From Platanthera guangdongensis (taxonomy: Eukaryota; Streptophyta; Magnoliopsida; Asparagales; Orchidaceae), in contig CM077162.1 in NCBI GenBank assembly GCA_039583875.1, positions 68,321,259 through 68,385,258 of the forward strand: a stretch of DNA of 64,000 bases, in the 5' to 3' direction. A model generated the notes under the pieces. That model saw only the letters and a program-made list of their open reading frames with translations. It searched no databases and had not been told where the DNA came from. Shown here piece after piece: positions 57,567 through 64,000 of this stretch. Position 1 is the stretch's first letter. Each line of letters starts with the position of its first letter. The translations under genes were made by a program, and so were the position numbers.

Positions 57567-58421
57567 CGAGTATTTTGAACGGAATACACATACAGAAAAG
57601 AAGCCGAGCACGATAAAACCCTAATATCGCGAAACTACTCCGCCGCCTCCGTCGCCGCTCGCACCAGTTGGTCGCCGCTGTTGATCGCGTTTCTTCCCGA
57701 TCTCCGGCGACAGAAGCTTAGTCTAGCGTAGTGTCTCGCACGTCTATCCAGAGATCCCTTGTTTCTCGATTTGTTGATCGGGAAACACTTCCCCATCCGA
57801 ATCGATCGAGACGACCGATCCTCGTATGACCGTTGGTAGACCTAGCTAGCTTCGCTACGAAGTTTGGATCTCTAAAGAACAGCAGCCGCACATCGTCGTC
57901 GCCGCCAACCCCGTGAACCTAGTCGCCGCCCTTCTTGCCGCCGCCGGTTGCGGGGAGATCCTCTCCAAGAGAGATCTAAGGTCGTGGACTCCTTGTGGAC
58001 GTCAAAGAACACGTCGTCAACAAAGAGGGACATCTTAGTCTCCAAACGAAGTTTGTATCACGTGTACATTCTAGATTTACTTTTGTTGTAAAGGAACGTT
58101 TGTTCCGTGTTGTAAGGGTTGGGTGTAACCCAGTTTGTGGGAGTGTTGACTCCTACGTGAGGAAGGGTTCCTTCCGATAGTGCAGGGATTGAATTTCAAT
58201 CCTGTTGGAGAAGAGACCGAGTCATCCCTTGGTGGGAGATAGGTCGACGGGGGAAAGTGGATGTACCCAAGTTGGGGAACCACTATAAATTTCCTGTGTA
58301 TTCTGTGTGTTGTGCTGTTTATTTTTATTGTGCAGGTACATTCGTAAATTTCCGCAAACACGCTGCACGTCACCTATTCCCCCCATAGGTGAACATTGTT
58401 GACACTAGGTGGACTTTCAAG

Positions 58422-58433
58422 TGGTATCAAAGC
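58422..58433 (+). promoter_or_regulatory. C3 primer binding site
   Basis: TGGTATCAAAGC, two bases after the LTR; one change from the Met-tRNA complement. Confidence 0.85.
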
Positions 58434-58508
58434 GAGGTTGCTCTTCAAAAGGTTATCATCTTGAGTTGAATCCTGCCGCCAGTGTCAAGAAGAAGACAAA
58501 CAGCTACT

Positions 58509-60785
58509 ATGGACGGGCTCAAGTTCAGTGGCAAGATCCCCGTGTGCACTAGGCTCAACTTTCCTATCTGGAAGGAAAGGATCAGATTCTACATGGAGGC
58601 AGTTGACCCCATACTCTTCATGATAGTGGAGGAGGGACCTATGTTCCACCAAGGTCTCCACCATTGATCCTACCAAGAAAGTGCCGAAGAAACTTTCTGA
58701 AATGGACAAGGACGAGATGGTGCTAGTGGGACTTGATAGAAGGCGCAAAACATTCTGGTCAGCGCAGTGGATGACTCAATGATGCAGAACTTCTGCCACT
58801 GCAGGACAGCATAGGAGATCTGGCATGGCCTGATCACCCTGATGGAGGGGACTGATGAAGTGAGGGATGATCGGAGATCCCTCCTGAACCAGAAATATGA
58901 GGCCTTCAGACAAGGGCCTAAGGAAGAGATCGGAGTCACCTACGAGAACTTCCTCAAGATCGTCAACGCCCTCAAAGGATACGGAAGAGTGTTCACTAAT
59001 GGTGAACTCAATGATAAATTCCTTAGGTCCCTTACTAAGGAATGGGACACAAAGATCTGCGCCATCGAGAGAGTTTGGCAGATTAGCTGAAACAGACCCG
59101 CAAATCCTGTTTGGGAAGCTGATGTCCTATGAGCTTCAGCTGAACACCAGGAAGCTGAAGAAGAAGCAGAGAAGGCTACAGCCAAAGAAAAGATTGTGGC
59201 TCTAAAAGCCAGTCACTCCAGAAAAGGCAAAGGTGCAGTTTTATACCGTGCCAAGAAAAAGGATGAGGAGGAGGACTCCGAGCCATGCTCCTCCAGCTCA
59301 GAGCTGTCGGAAGAGGATTTCTCCCTCATCACCAGAGAGTTCAAGAAGTTCCTCAAGATGAGGAATCAAAGAAAGAGAGACGGCTCCTCCTCCAGGCATC
59401 AGAAGAAAAATTATTCTTCTGACAGGTATGCATCTAAACCTAACAAACATCGCTCTTCTGACATCATTTGCTTTGGATGCAATAAGCCAGGACATGTCGT
59501 GGCCGACTGCGATCAAGGCAAAAGGAAAAAGGGAAAGGAGAGGAGCACAAATCCTTCAGAGATAAGAAGAAGGAGCGGAGCTACATCGCCAAACGGCCAA
59601 AGACACTAAGTGAGTATGATTCCTCAGACTCCAGTGATGATGAGGAAGCCTACTTCGGACTAGTGGGTCGCTCCGACTCAGAAGGAGAATGTCCCCCATT
59701 TACTGGGAAGGTAAAAGCTCACACCCCTCTCTCTGACTCTGACTCTGATCGTGAGTCTCAGGATGATGAACCTGAGGATAGTCTTTCGGCCCGTGAAGCT
59801 GAGCTCCTCGAGAAGTATGAGTTTTTGCTCAACACTTTCGAGGAGTGACGTAAGAGACTGAAGGCTGAGAAGAAGGAAGTAAAATTCCTTAAGAGTGAGT
59901 GTGTATCCCTAAGGGAAGAGGTCACTAGCTTGATTTCTCTCCGATAGGAGCATCTTGACCTGACCTCAAAGAATTCAGAGTCCTTAAAGCTCTGTGATCT
60001 TAAGCAGGAGGAAGTCGACAAGTTGGAAGAACAACTTGTGGCAGAAAGGAAGGAGATCGTCAAGAGCTTCTCTATGCCAAAAACAGTTCTTCCAGTCGTC
60101 GATACCTTCTCTGCTCAGGCAAAGGAGTTGGCTGGGGCATGTAGGGGTATCTGGTTCCTCATCCAGGAGAAACAGGAACCAGAGGAAGAATAAGGCCCTC
60201 CAAGAAGGCCTCTGCTGATGAAAAGGGTAAGGCTCCGCTTAGTCTTGTTGCGTTCAAAAAGCCTAGCTTTCCTTGCAACCAGCATGACTTTGAATCAACC
60301 TTTGGTCATCATTTCCGGCCCTCGGTTACAAAGCCAAAGAGCCGATATGATGGTTGGACCTTTCCCGGAACTTCGGTGAGAGTGCCCTCAAGGCACCTTA
60401 TGAGGAAATCCACATTGGAAATTATGGTCAATTCTCTAGCGGCCATAATGGAAAGCAGGCACCAAAAGCCAAGCCTGTTATACAGAAGGTGACGAAGTCA
60501 TGTGACTGCTGTCACCATGAGGCCTCCACCTCCAGATCCAAGGCCCCTGATGTACCCACCATTCCCAGGGAAAGGCAGGAGCCTAGGAGGAGGTACAACA
60601 GATTCGACTGTTGGTGCTGTGGCAAAGTCGGTCACTTTGCTGTGGATTGTTGGTTTAATCCAAGGTATTACGAGACTCCCTATGTTAGCACTGCGAGGCC
60701 GACCACTCGTAGGGTTAACCAACGAGGGAGTGTGCTAACCAGGAATCTAGGACCCAAGTTCGATTGGGTTCCTAAGGCAAATTAA
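58509..60785 (+). pseudogene. C3 gag, frameshifted
   Basis: ATG at 58509. The N-terminal reading (LNFPIWKERIRFYMEAVDP) ends at about 58666 by frameshift. The copia gag domain resumes at about 58770-59205 in two frames. Zinc knuckle CFGCNKPGHVVADC is near 59468-59510. A Ser/Asp/Glu-rich and probably coiled-coil segment (59610-60200, several stops) follows, then knuckle CWCCGKVGHFAVDC near 60610-60650. Ends at TAA 60783-60785. The two-knuckle plan matches C2. Confidence 0.8.
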
Positions 60786-60798
60786 TTTTATTTTGCAG
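60783..60798 (+). promoter_or_regulatory. C3 gag-pol junction: gag TAA plus splice-acceptor-like sequence
   Basis: TAATTTTATTTTGCAG at 60783-60798, after which pol opens at +1 relative to gag. Parallel to C1 and C2. Confidence 0.45.
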
Positions 60799-61155
60799 GA
60801 ATGTCCAAAGGCCACCAAAATGCCGATCTGGTATTTGGACAGTGGATGCTCCCGGCATATGACTGGGACAAGAAGCCTGCTGCGTGATTACACTCCCGTC
60901 GAGAATGGACCCAAAGTCATCTTTGGAGGGTCAGATCGAGGAGTCACCAGAGGTTACGGTATGATTTCCAACGGTATAATCTCTATCACCGACGTGGCTT
61001 ATGTGAAGGGTTAAACCATAACCTGATCAGTGTAAGTCAGTTATGTGATAAAGGTTATGACGTTAAGTTCTGCAAGGATAAATGTCTGATAATTTCACGT
61101 ACCTCTTCTGAGACGGTATTATCAGGCATTAGGAGCAGAAATATCTTCTGCTTGG
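60793..61155 (+). pseudogene. C3 pol: aspartic protease
   Basis: WYLDSGCSRHMTG with an intact catalytic Asp near 60830-60865. A one-base shift at about 61010 (after AYVKG) moves the reading into the integrase frame. Confidence 0.85.
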
Positions 61156-62258
61156 ATTTTCTCAGTGTAGATTCATCTACCCCCGTATACCTTGTGGCAA
61201 CAGGTAGTGCATCTCTTTGTGATCAATGGCACAAGAGATTGGCACATATTAATTTCAAGACAATTAGTATGTTGTTTTCTAAGAACTTAGTAAGGGATGC
61301 TCCCAGTATCAAGTGCATCAAAGATAGCCCCTGTCCTGCATGCCAGATGGGCAAACAGACTCGGGCTACCTTTAAGAGCATCACAGACAAAGACTCTTCA
61401 CGATGCCTCTACCTCTTACATATGGACTTGTTTGGTCCAATGCAAGTTCATAGCTTGGGAGGCAAGTCCTATACGCTAGTGATAGTTGATGATCATTCTC
61501 GATTTACGTGGGTGTTCTTATTGAAACGAAAGTCAGATACGTTTAACATCTTCACTAGTTTTGTCAAACAGATTCAGAACGAATTTAACTGCTCAGTGGT
61601 CAAAATCAGAAGTGACCATGGAACAGAATTCGAATCTGGTGCTATGACAGAATTTTGTGAAGAACAAGGTATCTTTCATGAGTTTTCCTCCCCGCGCACT
61701 CCTCAGTAAAATGGCGTTGCGGAGAGGAGAAATCGAACCCTCATTGAAGCCTGCACGATAATGTTGAAAGACGCTTCTCTCCTTGAATACTTCTGGGCAG
61801 AGGCTGTCAATACAGCTTGTCATGTACAAAACCGAGCTTTGATCAACAAGCATCACCGCAAGACGCCTTACGAGCTACTGAAAGGCAGGAAACCAACCAT
61901 GGCCTACTTGAGGATTTTTGGTTGCAGATGCTATGTACTGAATAATGGGAAGTACCCGCGTACTAAATTTGGTGAAAAATGCTTCGAAGGCATATTCATG
62001 GGCTATAGTTCCCACAGTCGGGCATATAGGGTCTTCAATAAGAAAACCCTAGTGGTAGAAGAATCAATAAATGTTGTATTTGATGAAGGAAGTTTGCTTG
62101 ACAGCAATTCTTCCAGTGGTATTCTTGAAGATGCAGGTGCACGACTTGAACAACTAGTCTGGATGAGACCGCTAAAGATGACACTCCGAAGTACGTCAAA
62201 GTTTCCACTTCCACGTCATCTGAAAATGTTGAAGATCAAAAAGGAACAACTCTCTTAG
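61156..62258 (+). pseudogene. C3 pol: integrase
   Basis: Zinc-binding HKRLAHIN and CPACQMGKQTR, core HMDLFGPM, IRSDHGTEF, then TAA at 61707-61709 in place of a Gln codon just before NGVAERRNRTL, which holds the Glu. The C-terminal region reads LRIFGCRCYVLNNG and VVEESINVVFDE. The frame is lost in the linker before 62258. Confidence 0.87.
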
Positions 62259-63381
62259 AAGAAGGAGAAGCCCAAGAAGTAGTCGAAGCCCCAGACGCCA
62301 GACTTCTAGAGCTCCGGCACGTGAGGGATCATCCTAGAGATCAGATCATCGGAGATCCTCGTGTCGGTGTCAGAACTCGAAGAGGTACTATTAACAAAGT
62401 TTTGCATCTTAGCTTCCTGTCACAGGTTGAGCCAAAGAAGTTCGAAGAGGCGAACAAGGATGCGGCATGGATTCTGGCCATGCAAGATGAACTCCATCAA
62501 TTCGAACGTTGCAACATTTGGACGCTGTTCCCAGACCATACAAGCAGAATGTGATTGGCACCAAGTGGATCTTCAGAAACAAGCTGGATGAACATGGTGT
62601 CATCATAAAGAACAAGGCAAGGCTGGTGGCTTAAGGTTACAGACAGGAGGAGGGGATTGACTTCGACCAGACCTTCGCACTAGTAGCAAGGCTCGAGGCA
62701 ATCAGATTGTTCCTGGCGTATGCTTCGCACAAAGGATTCACAGTTTATCAAATGGACGTGAAATCAGCATTCCTGAACGGAGACCTGAAAGAGGAAGTAT
62801 ACGTCGCTCAACCCCCAGGTTTTGTCGACCCTACTTTTCAATCATGTCTATTTTCTAATAAAGCATTATATGGGTTAAAACAAGCTCCACGAGCTTGGTA
62901 TGAGACTTTATCTAGTTTTCTTCTTGAGAACAAGTTCTCTAGAGGTAAAATAGATAAAACATTGTTTCTCAGGGAAGTCAAAGGCAAGATTTTGCTGGTG
63001 CAAATCTATGTCGATGACATAATATTCGGCTCAACGGACAACAATCTTTGCAAAAAGTTTTCTAAACTTATGCAAGGAAAGTTTGAAATGAGCAGTATGG
63101 GAGAGCTCAAGTATTTCTTGGGACTTCAAGTGAAACAGTCTGAGGATGGAATTTTCATCTCTCAGACGAAGTTCACAAATGAACTCCTTAAGAAATTCGG
63201 TATGGAGAATGCAACCTCTATGAGGACTCCAATGGGATCCACTATGTCTCTGGATAATGATGAGAAAGGTAAACCTTTCGATGAAACCAAATACAGAAGC
63301 ATCATTGGATCCCTGCTCTACCTTACTGCCAGTAGACCGGATATATGTTCTCCACATGTGTCTGTGCCCGATATCAGGTGA
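62259..63381 (+). pseudogene. C3 pol: linker and reverse transcriptase
   Basis: The linker (MRDHPRDQIIGDPRVGVRTR) runs in one frame to about 62550, then RT in another: [19 protein letters not shown] then TAA at about 62632, [21 protein letters not shown], catalytic YVDDIIFGS, and ASRPDI near 63330. A further shift near 63345 leads into RNase H. Confidence 0.87.
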
Positions 63382-63945
63382 ACACTAAGGAATCTCACTA
63401 TGTCGCTGCAAAGCGAATTCTAAGATACCTTAAAGGTACTCCTAATCTTGGCTTGTGGTACCCGAGAAACAATGATGTCGAGCTAATAGTTTTTCAGATG
63501 CTGATTTTGCAGGGAGTAGGGATGACAGGAAAAGCACTTCCGGGACGTGTCAATTCCTCGGAAGAGGCTTATCTCATGGAACAGCAAGAAGCAGAACTGT
63601 GTGCAACCTCCACAGCAGAGTCTGAGTACATCTCGGCAGGCAGCTGTTGCGCAACTCCTATGGATCAGAAACCAGTTAGCTGACTACGAATTCAGTTCAA
63701 GGAAATACCAATGTACTGCGACTCCTCCAGTGCAATTGCCATTGCCAACAATCCGGTCTCACACAGCAGAACGAAGCACATTGAAGTGCGCTACCACTTC
63801 ATTCGGGAGAACGTGGAGAACAAGGACATTCTCTTGTTATGTCCCCACGGACAAGCAGATTGCAGATATATTCACAAAGCCCTTAGATGAAGCCAAGTTC
63901 AGTCTCTTCAAAACTGAATTGGGAATGCTAAATTATGAGGAATGA
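63345..63945 (+). pseudogene. C3 pol: RNase H, multiply frameshifted
   Basis: [12 protein letters not shown] and [19 protein letters not shown] in one frame, then scattered pieces: an SDADFAG-type segment decayed near 63495, TAESEYISAGSCC near 63615, [13 protein letters not shown] in the next frame, a [12 protein letters not shown] stretch in a third frame near 63765, and the end [12 protein letters not shown] to TGA 63945. At least four indels. The last 55 bases of the window hold nothing recognisable. Confidence 0.8.
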
Positions 63946-64000
63946 AGACTACAGAAGCTCCAGGCAGGCGCAAGAACTACGGGGAGCAAGATACTCAAGT

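Larger units (their letters stand above)
56799..58419 (+). repeat. C3 5' LTR (1621 bases)
   Basis: TGTTGGGTATTG to ACTTTCA. Palindromic array at 57112-57442, TATATATA at 57559-57566, the block GTGGATGTACCC at 58257 shared with C1 and C2, and a CACCTATTCCCCCC end motif. Confidence 0.88.
56799..64000 (+). mobile_element. C3: SIRE-type Ty1/copia element, 3' end outside window
   Basis: A 5' LTR, Met-tRNA primer site, gag, PR, IN, RT and RNase H follow in order. The window ends 55 bases after the pol stop, so any third reading frame, 3' LTR and target duplication are unseen; AATCG at 56794-56798 is the predicted duplication. Gag, RT and RNase H carry several frameshifts, more than C1 or C2. Confidence 0.9.

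Noticed and set aside
1..64000. Host protein-coding, tRNA or rRNA genes
   Set aside because: No stretch outside the elements shows conserved domains or tRNA/rRNA sequence. The Met-tRNA-like strings are primer binding sites beside LTRs.

Overview
This is a gene-poor stretch of nuclear heterochromatin from a flowering plant, probably a eudicot. I see no intact host gene. Nearly all of the 64 kb is nested LTR retrotransposons plus one broken PIF/Harbinger DNA transposon. The plant assignment rests on SIRE-type Ty1/copia and Tekay-like Ty3/gypsy chromovirus proteins, Met-tRNA primer sites and a plant-type Harbinger pair (transposase plus Myb/SANT protein). I cannot name the species.

Layout, with the labels used below. 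C1 (1-10451, + strand): SIRE-type copia, 5' LTR outside the window. H1: a PIF/Harbinger element in two pieces (transposase remnant 10452-11263; Myb/SANT remnant 24501 to about 25873), split by C2. C2 (11269-24495, - strand): complete SIRE-type copia with 2.1 kb LTRs and target duplication ATATT. C4 (about 26409-29525, - strand): old copia remnant of another lineage. G2 (+ strand): an old gypsy chromovirus starting at about 29526, cut into pieces 29526-32809, 44705-46804 and 56226-56798. It is interrupted by G1 (32810-44699, + strand, 3.2 kb LTRs, target duplication GGGAT), by G3 (46805-56225, - strand, a cousin of G2, 2.25 kb LTRs) and by C3 (56799 to beyond 64000, + strand, SIRE-type copia). 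Order of events: C4 before G2 before G1, G3 and C3; H1 before C2.

The elements encode the usual gag, protease, integrase, reverse transcriptase and RNase H, in copia order (PR-IN-RT-RH) or gypsy order (PR-RT-RH-IN). All are broken by stops or frameshifts, many explicable as C-to-T or G-to-A transitions. C1 and C2 also carry a long third reading frame downstream of pol, in the position of the Sirevirus envelope-like gene.

The most unusual signals are non-coding. (1) Every full LTR element carries dense arrays of short CpG-containing palindromes in the 5' (U3) half of its LTR, and one 20-base motif is shared with a single mismatch between copia C1 and gypsy G1. (2) In both C1 and C2 such an array, followed by a TATA box, lies directly upstream of the 3' reading frame, which looks like an internal promoter built like the LTR promoter. 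(3) The leader of G1 holds three hairpins with a constant 12-base loop and covarying stems. (4) All three gypsy elements have an intron-like 76-94 base gap at the gag-protease junction whose removal restores the frame. (5) All three copia elements have a TAA stop followed by a splice-acceptor-like T-rich/CAG sequence at the same junction.
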